Source of the DNA: Rhynchospora pubera
Lineage: Eukaryota > Streptophyta > Magnoliopsida > Poales > Cyperaceae
Direction of reading: 5' to 3'
Length of the DNA: 64,000 nucleotides
Assembly: GCA_028095005.1 (NCBI GenBank)
Contig: CM051459.1
Span: 310,622,513 to 310,686,512, forward strand
The position numbers were made by a program, and so were the translations under genes. The notes below the pieces were generated by a model. The model saw only the letters and a program-made list of their open reading frames with translations. It was not told where the DNA came from and did not search any database. Shown here piece after piece: positions 22,562 to 32,902 of this stretch; positions within the stretch are counted from its first letter, which is position 1, and each line of letters opens with the position of its first letter.

Positions 22562-23206
22562 ATTAATTATAACATTATGTGGCCTATATATTAAATATAA
22601 ACCAAGTTCATTTATGAAAATTATCTAAAGGGTACATTGGATTTTGATGGAAAATCCAATAGACCAGATTAATTACAAATTCTGATCCCTTTAATTGCCT
22701 TAGGGTGTGTTTGGATGGGTAGGGAATAGGGAATAGGAATAAGGAATTTCGGTTTGCGTGCTTATTCTTATTTTTGTGCAACCCAAACAACACAAGAATA
22801 AGGAATAAGGGTCCTTATTCCTATACTAACAAAACCATGGTATAAGAATAAAGAATAAGAATAAGCACGCAAACCGAAATTTTTTATTCCTATTCCTTAT
22901 TCCTGGCTTATTCCGTTGCATCCAAACACACCCTTAGTGAATTTGTTTTTTCTCTCTCCTGTCATATTGGCATCTTTTCATGATTTTGGCCCACAAAAAT
23001 TAAGAGAGGCAGAAGAGGAAAAATAACGTCATTTTTACCATCAATCACACTACGGGAAATTAAAGAAGATCATATAATCCGCCTTACGATATGTCTTCAC
23101 TTCAATCCTGTGAGTTTTATTATAATTTATTGATTTTATATGAAATACGTTGATTCTAGAATGTTAATTAAAAATATTATTATGAATTAATATTTTACGT
23201 CTATCA
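22562..23206 (+). repeat. 3' LTR of the copia element, right piece
   Basis: It starts with the ATTAA duplication and continues to GTCTATCA, followed by the GACAC target duplication. It is interrupted by the Tourist-like MITE at 22703-22933, which the 5' LTR lacks. Confidence 0.93.
22703..22933. mobile_element. Tourist-like MITE (PIF/Harbinger type)
   Basis: The 231-bp element has 15-bp terminal inverted repeats, GGGTGTGTTTGGATG and its near-complement CATCCAAACACACCC, and TTA on both sides (22700-22702 and 22934-22936). The 5' copia LTR lacks it, so it inserted after the copia element. TTA target duplications and these termini fit the PIF/Harbinger superfamily. The interior forms a long imperfect hairpin of AATAAGG-type repeats. 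A related copy is at 29242-29452. Confidence 0.9.
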
Positions 23207-23447
23207 GACACAACTTATATTTGTGTTTGTTTGACCATAAGAGATGGTCAAAGAAATTATCATCAATGCACCAAAAAATGAAAGTGTAAACAAGAAAATA
23301 ATGAAAGAAATAATCCGACTAGACAATACTGGTGCTCGAAGTCTGGAATGACTATCAGTATATAGATATACATTCATTTGAACTGTGAATTAATAGTCTA
23401 AAATGTGTTAAAAAAATTCTAAAAAAATAGTTGCCAGAAATTAATAC

Positions 23448-23697
23448 CGAAAAAATCCACGATCAATCTGCCATCACTGAACCGGTGAGAGGGGCGGCGG
23501 AAAAAAGTCTGTCCATAAGGCAAATTATCACTAGGCACCGGCGACGACTTGAGTTTCTTAGCCAACACATTTAAGTTACCAGTATCAGTGTATGAATCAC
23601 CGAAGCTAAATATCGAGTCGAATGCATGCGATGGAATTAGTTGAATTGACAACAGAAACAAAAAAAGAGAAAGGATGAATGGAATTGTGTGCTTCAT
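23448..23697 (-). pseudogene. GDSL esterase/lipase, first exon only
   Basis: Reading leftward from the ATG at 23697, the protein starts with a signal peptide (MKHTIPFILSLFLFLLS ... SHA). GDSL block I follows, FSFGDSYTDTGN, containing the catalytic serine, and then the NLPYGQTFF and RFSDGRLIVDF segments. These are usual for exon 1 of plant secreted GDSL lipases. At 23447-23446 a GT donor follows a phase-1 codon, where the family often has its first intron. No later exon with the catalytic Asp and His is seen, and the copia element begins 240 bp further on. The gene is either broken or has its other exons beyond this window. A TATA box sits upstream, so the promoter end looks intact. Confidence 0.75.
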
Positions 23698-23864
23698 TTG
23701 TAGCAGACTAGCTGTACATAGATAAAAGGAATGAAGATTGATGAAAAACTACACTGTCTTTTTCTTTTTGTTTGTTGGGAATAGGAAGAATTTAATGTGT
23801 AGATAATATGTATCTCAAAACATTTTAGTTTCTGTCAAAGCCGACAAATTAAAACAATGCTCTC

Positions 23865-23872
23865 TATTTATA
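23865..23872 (-). promoter_or_regulatory. TATA box of the GDSL gene
   Basis: TATAAATA on the minus strand, within CTATAAATAGAG, lies about 170 bp before the ATG at 23697. This allows a 5' leader of roughly 140 bases. Confidence 0.6.
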
Positions 23873-23879
23873 GGATTAA

Positions 23880-24858
23880 TATCGTGGTTAATCTTTACTG
23901 ACAGTTGTAATCAGAGAGAAAAACGGAAGGGTGTTTAAAATAATATTTGAATTGAAAGAGGTTTTATTATTTTTTTTATTGCTTTTCATTCCATCGTATT
24001 TTCACGTTGGTTGGATATGATTCATTACAGAGATTGGATAAAAGCAAAATGATAATGATATATACAATAATCATGACTATGATTTCATTGCCCACAAGAT
24101 ATTGTCGTAGTGGAATTAGATTAAGAAAGATGTACATTCATAAATTTATAACTTTTCAAGCTCATTTAATATTAAAATAATAGAACAAAAAATTAACATA
24201 TTAAAGTACATGCCAACCTTAAGCTTGAGATTGTCGAGGTTGGGGACCTAAAAAGTTATATACTAAGTTCGTTAAATTTGTCAAACTCATTTAAATTTTG
24301 ATGCACCAGCAATAAAGAAAGATATTGAAAAAAGTATGAAAAAGAGAGATTTTAGTTATGAGATCATACAAATTCTCAATTTTTTGATAAATTTTAATTC
24401 TAAAACAACACTTTCTCTCTAAGGACATGGTGCCGGTCTTAAATAAATAAATACAAAATCTTAAAAAGACAAAATACATAAAAAGTACTAATGACCCTAA
24501 AAAGTCCACAAAGGAAGACTCAGATTGTGAATTTGAGCCCATGAAATAAGAAGACCAATCTATGATCATAGATTTTGGGCTTTGGGTTGTGGAGCTCCAG
24601 TCAAAATTTCAGCCCAGACAATCAAATAAAAAATTACGCCCTTTTTTATGAAGTCTGCGCAGACCATATTGCATCAATCTTGTTCGGTTTCTATGGAATT
24701 TGGGTGTGATTGAATTGGATATAGATTTAATCTTTCTTTAGTTTGTTAGTTTAGATTGAACTGTACATTTAATCATGTCTCAATCTGATTAGTCTGTATT
24801 GTAATGTGTAATTAATATTTCTACTTCCTATTTCATTATCTACAAATATTTTACTTAA
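23880..24858. other. Noncoding DNA upstream of the GDSL exon
   Basis: No gene is supported. The short minus-strand frame at 24291-24569 lacks any recognisable domain. Confidence 0.4.
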
Positions 24859-25264
24859 GAGAAATGCTAGAGTCTGATATATTGGATGGATGGGATTCGT
24901 CCAATACGGTCGTTTTCATATTTTTGAATTTCAAATAAACAATCCGAACTTTTCAATATATTCTCCATATTGAAAACTTATAAGAATCCAATTTTTACAT
25001 TTTTTTTATATTTTTTACTATTTTTTTTTTGGTATTTTACAAAATCGGTGTTATTGGACGTTCCATAAAGTTTATATCATGAGTTTCAAAAATACCAAAA
25101 AAAATAGTTACAAAATAAAAAAAATGTAAAAAATGGTTTCTTACAAGTTTTCAATAGGGAGAACATATTGAACGGTTCGGATTAGTTATTAAAAATTTAA
25201 AAACGTGAAAACGATCATATTTTACGGACCCATCTGTCTATTATATTAGACACTAGCATTTCTC
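24859..25264. mobile_element. Foldback MITE with 9-bp target duplication (Mutator-like)
   Basis: The 406-bp element has inverted termini starting GAGAAATGCTAG, similar over about 23 bp. TTTACTTAA flanks it at 24850-24858 and 25265-25273. Nine-base target duplications indicate the Mutator superfamily. The interior is AT rich and nearly self-complementary. It encodes nothing. Confidence 0.88.
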
Positions 25265-25333
25265 TTTACTTAATAGCAAACAATAAGTTGTATTAAATTT
25301 ATTATCTCATGATAAGTAAATGAAATAATAATA

Positions 25334-25711
25334 GAGAAAGTTTACTATGCACTATAGTGCATAGAGTTTTCTATGCACCGCGGACTTTTTCAGGAGTATT
25401 TTTGTAAATTTAAAAATCTAATTTAACCAATTTAATCTACATATTGAAATCTTATAGCAAACCAAATTTTACAATTTTTGAGATTTTATTACTATTTTTT
25501 CCGAATTTTTGAAAACATATCATTTTTGGAATGTTATACTATTTACAATATTCCAAAAATGACATGTTTTAAAAAATAGTAATAAAATCTCAAAAATTGT
25601 AAAATTTGGTTTGCTATGAGATTTTAATATATAGATTAGATTGGTTGAATTAGATTTGTCAATTTATAAAAATACCCTTGAAAAAATCCGCAGTGCATAT
25701 TAAACTTTCTC
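25334..25711. mobile_element. Foldback MITE with 9-bp target duplication (Mutator-like)
   Basis: The 378-bp element has inverted termini of about 20 bp, starting GAGAAAGTTTA, with one mismatch. ATAATAATA flanks both sides (25325-25333 and 25712-25720), though this is a simple repeat. The centre is a long AT-rich hairpin like the neighbours at 24859 and 28784, so these belong to one family. Confidence 0.87.
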
Positions 25712-25950
25712 ATAATAATAACTCTTATTGTTTACCCTTTGCTAAAAGCTAAATACCTAATTTTTGTTTGTGTTTTTTATTTACCAATTACCATTTATTT
25801 CAAATCTTACTGTTCACTCTCTCATTCTCTCCACCCTTTCTATTCTTAAAGCCCCATTTGTTCGAAGAAATCTCATTCTAAAGAATGCTTACTACTTTGT
25901 CTAGGCACTAATTCTTGTTTGGTATTACGGAATTAGTTACATTGATTAGT

Positions 25951-26209
25951 GTCATCTGCAGTTTTGTCATTTCTGAACACACTGAACACATAAAATATAT
26001 AAGGTGAACACAAATGATCAAAATGAACACATATTAACAAATAAGTTCAATGAAAAAAAAAATGGAATATGCATATAAAAATATGAACAATGAATGACAA
26101 AGCTTATTTTTTTGTATGTGTTCATTTTAATCTTCTATATGTTCATCTTGCTTTTTTATGTGTTCATTTTATTAAAGCAATGACAAGCGATGACAAAACT
26201 GCAAATGAC
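25951..26209. mobile_element. Foldback element with GTCAT termini
   Basis: Twenty-base inverted repeats (GTCATCTGCAGTTTTGTCAT at 25951-25970 and its near-complement at 26190-26209) enclose further inverted GAACAC/GTGTTC repeats. The outer boundary and target duplication are unclear. The form fits a MITE. Confidence 0.6.
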
Positions 26210-28746
26210 CATTACCATTTTTCCCGGTATAAATAACAACACAGTGTAAGTTTGGTGCCCAAACCCACCTTTTGTGAGATTCCACGACAGACAAAACTTT
26301 TAAATCCAAATGTACTCATTCTGATATCCCAAGTTGCCTCAACCAGTCTTTGCCCTTCTGTGGTTGTTGATAGCACAAATTTGGTCTGCAATTTATATAA
26401 TTAGTGATTATTTACTGCGGTTGTCACTGTAAGCAATCACTGGCTCACCATATTTCCTACCAGTTGAGTGGCAGGTGCTATAGCAACATCAGATTGGGTG
26501 CAGTTACAATGCAAAGAGGTGAATAGGAGGCATCAAACCTGTTAGAGATATGCTCCGATTAAGAGGTTAGAACCACAGAAGCAGACAACCCAGGAACTGG
26601 TCAGATGTGAAGAGTACATACTGATTGGTTTTAGGCCTGGAAATCAGTTTAACAAGAAATTAAAAAGGCTTTCCTTTACATATCTGAGCTCCAGTAACAG
26701 ATTTAATTAAAGTATTAATTGTAAATATCAAGTTTTGCTATAAAAACTTGACGTTTGAATAACTACTGTAATCTGGCATGTACCAGTAATGCATCAATCA
26801 CAGTAAATTCCAACATGTAAAGTGGGAAATCAAAACATGAAACTTCCAATTCTCCCCGTGAAACTCTTAATACCTTCAAATTTAGCTAGTTTATACAACT
26901 TTTGCAAGCGAAAAAACAGATTTGTCAGGCGCCATAAGTTGACCCTCGTGACAATCTAAGGGTTGGAACTTGGAACCTTATAAGTGACAACACTATAACA
27001 GTACATATTGAGCAACATAAGCAAGTACCTTTATCTCTGTCTTATTTCATATATTTTGCAAAAAAGCCCCTAAAAGATAAAATTCAGACCAACATCCACC
27101 ACGATACCAATTGTTATGTTAGCCACCACAACTTCTTCTTTTCCGACATGTCTGCCACAATTCTCTCTTTCCCTCTCAGAGAAGCAGGTCTAAAAGATTC
27201 CTGAGGCAATCATTCCCCGCAGAGCCTCCTGCAGATGACTCGTCCAAGTCTTGACTCGAGTCCACACAATCAGAGACTCCTCATCGCTGCGATTTTAAAA
27301 TTGTGAGGAAGAGATTTTAAATTTTGAGGCAATGATTTGATTAATTGTGGCACTATAAATATTGCAATACAAGTTTCAATCTGCGATTAACATCAGTATT
27401 TATAAGTAGGGTGATTCTGCTAGAAATAAAATGTAAAGTTCATTTCTAATTAACCGAATGGCCAGGATCATATAATATATTTTCGCACCTCAAATGTGGA
27501 AGTTAAATTTAACAGAAAATTTTTGGCAGAAGGACAAAATCGACCATTTTCAGGCACTCCATGGCCAACATATTATCAATCTGAAAAGCATTTAAATAGA
27601 TAGCTTTCCAATTCCCATACCTGAAAGGAAGCTGATAGAAGTATACCAAGACCAAAGGTGAAACAACAATCAAAGACAATAACCAATACCACATAATTAC
27701 ACATACAAAAAACAATCTTAAGAACCCAATTTTCCAAATTACTCTCATTAGCTCTGCTTTATCAGAAGATAGAGCATCGATTTCATCATCTATTCAACAG
27801 CAATGCTAATAGCATAAGCAGTTGTATAGAGGCACTAAAATTCATTCCTTCAATTTAAGGATGTTGGCAAGGTGCCAATAGCATTAATTTCCAAACAAAA
27901 GACATTTTTCAAGATTGTATAAACAACAAATGGATTACAAGCTAGATTGTAACCAGAGGAAAGCAACATGAGGTTAATTCGCAACAATAGAGATTGGTTC
28001 TGTACCAGTGACTGGTTTAGGTTCGATGAAGCTGAATAGCAAGAGAAGAGTCGATCCAGCCAAAGACATTGTACAGGACTAACGACTTGGAAACAAATTA
28101 AAAAGAATTACATGAAAGCAATTATTTCTTTTCTCTTCCACTTCAGTTCTCGCGAGAATGGAGACGTTAAGTCCTAACAAAAGGAATAAAACCGATGGAT
28201 GAGAGAGGAGATTCCAGTGTCCGATAAATTCTTGAGGTGATTAAACTATCGCGATAGACATAAATTAAAGAGAGAGAGGAGATTCGCCAGATTAATCGTG
28301 GCACGGTAAATGTTGTAATATATGTTTCAGCCCAAAGCTTATTTAACAAATCTATACATATATTAATTGAATTCTGAACGTACAATCAACAGTGAATTAT
28401 CATGATTTTTCTATGATAGTTCAAACAAAACTTGAACACAACTAAAGAATAATTTTCACAAAATATTCGATGTCAAAATCCAGCCATGTGGGTGGGATCC
28501 ACGCGCTTTATATAGTGATAGTGAGTGATTAATTTATCAAGATTTTCTATGACAGTCAAAACAAAATTCAAATACAACTAAAAAATAATTTTCATAAAAA
28601 ATCCGATATCCAAATCACATGCATGCATGTACTCCAATCGATTTCTACTCTGACCTTTTTTTTTCCTTAAATCCCAATAGTACATGATTTAATAATATAT
28701 ATGAAACATTACTCCATAGGATTTGTACTCGGGCCAATTGCCATAT

Positions 28747-28748
<2 letters not shown>
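26210..28748. other. Largely noncoding DNA with exon-like and repeated segments
   Basis: On the minus strand, 26275-26393 reads as an open stretch (TKFVLSTTTEGQRLVEATWDI and on) between a TTGCAG acceptor and a GTGGG donor. It might be an exon of an unidentified gene. Segments at about 27340-27410 and 28285-28350 are diverged direct repeats around TGTGGCACTATAAATATTG-like text. No complete gene can be supported. Confidence 0.35.

Positions 28749-28782
<34 letters not shown>
28749..28782. repeat. AT microsatellite
   Basis: Seventeen AT units lie directly left of the foldback MITE at 28784. Confidence 0.95.
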
Positions 28783-28783
<1 letters not shown>

Positions 28784-28784
<1 letters not shown>

Positions 28785-29194
28785 AGTAAATCTATTGTGA
28801 ACCATGGTTCATATAAGCTTCCGTGCACCATGACCATTTTGGTCGGTAGTTTCACAAATTGTAAAATCTAATTTAACCAACCCAATCTATATATTGAAAT
28901 CTCATAACAAACAAAATTTTACAATTTTTTAAATTTTTTTACCATTTTTTTCGAATTTTTTAACACTTGCCATTTTTGGATATAAATATACTAATTTATA
29001 AGCAAAAAATGGCAAGTTTTAAAAAATTCGAAAAAAATAGTAAGAAATTTAAAAAAATTATAAAATTTTGTTTGTTATGATATTTCAATATATAGATTGG
29101 ATTGTTTAATTTAGAATTGTCAATTTGCAAAATCATCGATCAAACGGTCGTGGTGCACGGAGCGCTCTATGTATCATGGTTCACAATAGATTTA

Positions 29195-29197
<3 letters not shown>
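28784..29197. mobile_element. Foldback MITE inserted in a TA microsatellite
   Basis: Inverted termini begin GAGTAAATCTATTGTGAACC and match over at least 23 bp. The 414-bp element is a near-continuous hairpin. TA repeats border both ends (28749-28782 and 29198-29241), so it sits inside a microsatellite. Termini starting GAG and the AT-rich interior tie it to the Mutator-like MITEs at 24859 and 25334. A TA context hides the exact target duplication. Confidence 0.85.

Positions 29198-29241
<44 letters not shown>
29198..29241. repeat. TA microsatellite
   Basis: Twenty-two TA units separate the MITE at 28784 from the Tourist-like copy at 29242. A minus-strand frame of repeated Tyr-Ile here is an artefact of the repeat. 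Confidence 0.95.
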
Positions 29242-29245
<4 letters not shown>

Positions 29246-29452
29246 GTGTTTAGATAGGGCGAGAATAAGAAAAAGGAATAAGGAATTTCGGTTTGTGCAA
29301 CCCAAACAACATGGGAATAAGGAATAAGGGCCTTTATTCCTATACTAACAAAACCATGGTATAAGAATAAGGAATAAGGATAAGCACGCAAATCGAAATT
29401 TCTTATTCTTATTCCCTATTCCCGGCTTATTCCGTTGCATCCATACACACCC
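29242..29452. mobile_element. Tourist-like MITE, second copy
   Basis: The 211-bp element starts GGGTGTGTTTAGAT and ends CATACACACCC, flanked by ATA on both sides. It is the same family as 22703-22933 with about 20 bp missing. It lies between the TA repeat and the next foldback MITE, so it inserted after them. Confidence 0.85.
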
Positions 29453-29455
29453 ATA

Positions 29456-29856
29456 GAGTTTAGCTATGGTTAGATGCATCACAAAAATCCTACCGTGAGA
29501 TGCGATCAAAACCATAAATCTGGTTCAAAATGACTGATTCAAACCGTCTAATATGATCTCTCTATTGAAATCTCCATGCAAACTAAATTTTACATTTTTT
29601 CGAATTTTTTAAGTATATTTTTGAAATTTTAGAAAATTGTTAATCTAATTAGTTCTGAACCGTTAAAAACTGTTATTTTTAAAAATACGAAAAAAATACT
29701 TAAAAATTAAAAAAAATGTAAAATTTGGTCTACAAAAATATTTGAATAGCGAGATCATATTAAACGGTTTGGATCGATCATTTTGAACCAAATTTATGAG
29801 TTTTGATCGCATCTCACGGAAGATTTTTTGTGATGCATCTCACCATAGCTAAACTC
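29456..29856. mobile_element. Foldback MITE inserted in TA repeats
   Basis: Inverted termini begin GAGTTTAGCTATGGT and match over about 34 bp with two differences. The 401-bp element is followed by TATATATATA, and before the Tourist-like insertion it would also have been preceded by TA repeats. It carries the same AT-rich hairpin core as the neighbours. Confidence 0.83.
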
Positions 29857-29866
29857 TATATATATA

Positions 29867-30137
29867 TAGAGAGAGAGGTGGGATAAAGTGCCATAGATGA
29901 CAATGCCATAGATATCTTTTTTGAGTTATTTTTTTAAGATCTGAAATTCAATCAGTCAATCCAAACCGTTCAAATTGATCACCACATTGAAATACCATTG
30001 GAGACCAAATTTTACATTTTTTTGAAATTAACATTGTATTTAAAATATATGGAACATTAATGCAATATGTTTGTATACTAATATTTATAGTATATTATAT
30101 TCTGATTGTTCAGACATATCGATTTTTTAAAATTTCT
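29867..30137. other. Possible truncated foldback MITE
   Basis: The segment starts GAGAGAGGTGGGATAAAGTGCC after a TA run and contains the ACCAAATTTTACATTTTTTTG core shared by the neighbouring MITEs. No matching right terminus is present, so it is probably half an element. Confidence 0.4.
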
Positions 30138-30145
30138 ATTGTGAT

Positions 30146-31734
30146 TAGGGTTTATCAAACAGGGCGGGGCGGGGCGGTCCAACCGGCAGCAGTCCACGGG
30201 TTAGGACAAGATGGGTTAGGACAGTCCACGGGTTAAAACGGGATGGGTTAGGACGGTCCATACTAAAAATTTTAGCCCTAATCCTTTCTAAATCCGCCCC
30301 ATGTAACCTGTACGGGTTATGACAGTCCGGTCTAGTCTGGTCCGCCGATTTTTCATTTATTTTATTGCTGTTTTTTTTAATTTTTCGTTAGTTATTTTTT
30401 CATTATGGTATATATATATAGAGATAGACTAATGTGCCATCGATGGCACAGACCCATGTGTGCCATCCAGTTTTTGACCGTACGATCTCCTTTAAATTTG
30501 GTGAACAGATTTGATAGTGTGGTCCAAGTTAAGACGCTGAGGAAGCGAAATTTATTAATTGTTTTCGTCTATCCATTATTTCTCTCCGTCTCCCTCCCTC
30601 TATTTCCCCCATTCTCCATCACACTTCTCTCGCTCTCCCCTTCGAGGAAAAGAAAAACCTAAAACTCACGCTAAGTCCTACTCAATCTTTCTTCATGTTA
30701 CTCTCTCCAACAGATCCAACTCGCGTCTCTCTCGCCGCCAGATCTAACTTTCCTTTGTCACATCTCTCTCAACGCCTTTCACTGAACAGTCGCATCTCTC
30801 TTTCGCCTTTGTCAAAAAGTTAAGCTCGGTGGTCACTGGTAAATATTTTCCCTCCGTTTTCCCAATTTATTGACATTGAACTCCCGCTTGGTTCAATTTT
30901 CTCATTTTTCAATTTTCGTTCCTTAGGTTTTGCACCTTTTTCATTGGTCCTATATACCTTTGTTAATTTGGGGCTGACTATGTGCAAAATTGATAAATTT
31001 CTCAATTCAGGTTGTAAAAGGGGGTTTGCTTGGAATATATTTAAAGTACACTCCACGGTTAACTATATCATTATGCAACAAGGGTTAGAACAAAGTACTG
31101 ACGCCACGATCTGGTTAATTTGTTCGTTTTGTGTGATTTAATACTTGGGAGTTAATTTTTTTTTTGTCAGAAAATGGATGGCACAGGTGCCATCGATGAC
31201 ACTTTAGCTATTCTCTCTCTCTATATATATATATATATACACACACGACATATTTATTATATAGTAATCACTATAACATTTCATTTTTTGTTGTTTTCCT
31301 TTTGCGTTTTTCTTTTGTGTGTGTTTTTTTATTTCAATATTTTTTTTTTGCTGTTTTTTTCCAATATTTTTTCTGTTTTTTATTTTTCGATAATTTTTTT
31401 TACTTTTACTTTTGCGTTTTTCCTTTATTTGTTTACTTATTTTTTCTGTTTTTCATTTTTTTCTATTATGTTTTCTTATATTTGATTTGTAATTTTTTTA
31501 TTAAATGAAAAAATTCAAATATAATTATATAAAGTTACCCTCCATCTTTTTAGCACGGTTTAAGACGGGTTGACGGGACCTGGCGGTTCGGTCCACGGGT
31601 TAAGACAGGGCAGGTTAACACGGATTTTTTTATAAAGGGCGGCCCAAATTAATCCGCCGTAGATCCGTCCCGGTCTAACCCTTCGGTCCATGGGGCGGGG
31701 CAGGTCTGACCCATCGGATTTTTGATAAACACTA
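30146..31734. mobile_element. Nonautonomous hAT transposon
   Basis: Ends read TAGGGTTTATCAAA and TTTGATAAACACTA (imperfect inverted repeats), and the 8-bp duplication ATTGTGAT flanks both sides (30138-30145 and 31735-31742), which is diagnostic of hAT. GC-rich subterminal zones repeat GGGGCGG and TCCACGGGTTA motifs, likely transposase-binding sites. No transposase is encoded. Another element, 30421-31221, sits inside it. Confidence 0.88.
30421..31221. mobile_element. Mutator-like element with captured gene-like DNA
   Basis: Imperfect inverted termini contain GTGCCATCGATGGCAC-like text near 30433-30448 and 31182-31202, and TA repeats border both ends. The interior is unlike the flanks: a CT-rich leader-like stretch at 30570-30830, a CTG-GTAAATATTT donor-like junction near 30838, then T-rich intron-like sequence. 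This is what a Pack-MULE carrying the 5' end of a gene looks like. The parent gene is not recognised and no coding frame is supported. Confidence 0.55.
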
Positions 31735-31742
31735 ATTGTGAT

Positions 31743-32820
31743 GTGATATGATATTAAACTTATGAACGATGTTCCAAAATAAATATTGCATAGTAGTAAA
31801 TATTCAAATTTATGATTAATACTTATGGAAAAATGGAAAAAATATATTTTCTAAAATGGTAGGTGAATATTATTTTCTAAAATAGTATATGAATATTATT
31901 TTATGATTAATACTTATGAAAAATACTTATGAATATTCAAAATAATTCCTCTGCATATTCTTTTTATATTTTTGACGATCAACGTACTGTCAACATCATT
32001 AGTGAATAATAAATTGTTAAAATACGAACATAATATAATCATCTATTGAAGTTTGTTGTATTAGAACATTTGACGCACTGATTATTCGCGCAACGCACGT
32101 ATACCTACTAGTTATAATTAATTAAGAAAAGATTAATTATTTGAAGTATTAAAAATTTATTTAAAAATTAATATAGTAATATTTTATTTGATTTATAATT
32201 TATCATTATAAATTTATAATAGAAGAGAAAAAATAATTTATACTACTACAATGTTCTTTTGTTGTGGTCACGACCGTACAAAAAGTCTCATTTGCCAAAT
32301 ATCTTTGAATGTACGTTGGTATTGGCATGAAAATATATACTAAGAAATTTGGATCAGACGACTAAGTAATTAATTTAGCCATTCAACAATTGATGTACAT
32401 CAATTGTTTCTTTCCTTATTAGCTCGTGATTAGCACAATTGTACATCAATTGTACTTAAATCTATTTTTCATAGTTGTTGAATGGGCCTCTGAGTTTACT
32501 TTGATTCTAACAAGTCAGAATTCCGAACTAGAGGGGGAAAATGGACGTGCTATGGAGTTACACAGCTTCAGGGAATTTAAGTATCCAAAAGGACAATGTT
32601 CCTTATTTTTTAATTTAAATTAATTACTAGATTCACCATCAAATTACAAAAGCACTACAGCTGGTTGACATTATCTCATTTTTGTGTTTATTTCGGCTTG
32701 TCAAGCTACTTCACTGACTAATCCATATGAAACATTATTTTCACCTAGCTTGGCAGTTGGCGCATAATATATAATTCTCATTTTTATTTTTATTTTTTGG
32801 TTACTTCAAGCCTTCAAGCA
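31743..32820. other. AT-rich DNA upstream of the CASP-like gene
   Basis: No gene is supported. The last few hundred bases probably include the promoter of the CASP-like gene. Confidence 0.45.
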
Positions 32821-32828
32821 CTATAAAT
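32821..32828 (+). promoter_or_regulatory. TATA box of the CASP-like gene
   Basis: CTATAAAT lies 75-82 bp before the ATG at 32903, giving a leader of about 50 bases. Confidence 0.6.
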
Positions 32829-32902
32829 CTCCCCGTAACAACAGTCTCCATCTATCGCCTTCAGGCAAATTCAAAATCAGAATACACAAAGAACAAAAGA
32901 GA

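Larger units (their letters stand above)
11199..23206 (+). mobile_element. Ty1/copia retrotransposon, decayed, with nested insertions
   Basis: The element has LTRs starting TGTTATAATTAA and ending GTCTATCA, a primer-binding site for initiator methionine tRNA, gag, integrase, reverse transcriptase and RNase H regions in copia order, and a polypurine tract. GACAC flanks it on both sides (11194-11198 and 23207-23211). Without the nested Sirevirus-like element and the MITE it is about 6.2 kb. Gag, protease and pol carry premature stops or a frameshift, so it cannot move on its own. The two LTRs differ at 13 positions by eye over 441 bp, so the insertion is the oldest dated event here. Confidence 0.96.

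Noticed and set aside
29197..29391. Minus-strand frame ending in repeated Tyr-Ile
   Set aside because: It is the translation of the TA microsatellite plus a MITE.
31174..31508. Phe-rich hydrophobic frame
   Set aside because: It is produced by a T-rich low-complexity stretch in the hAT element.
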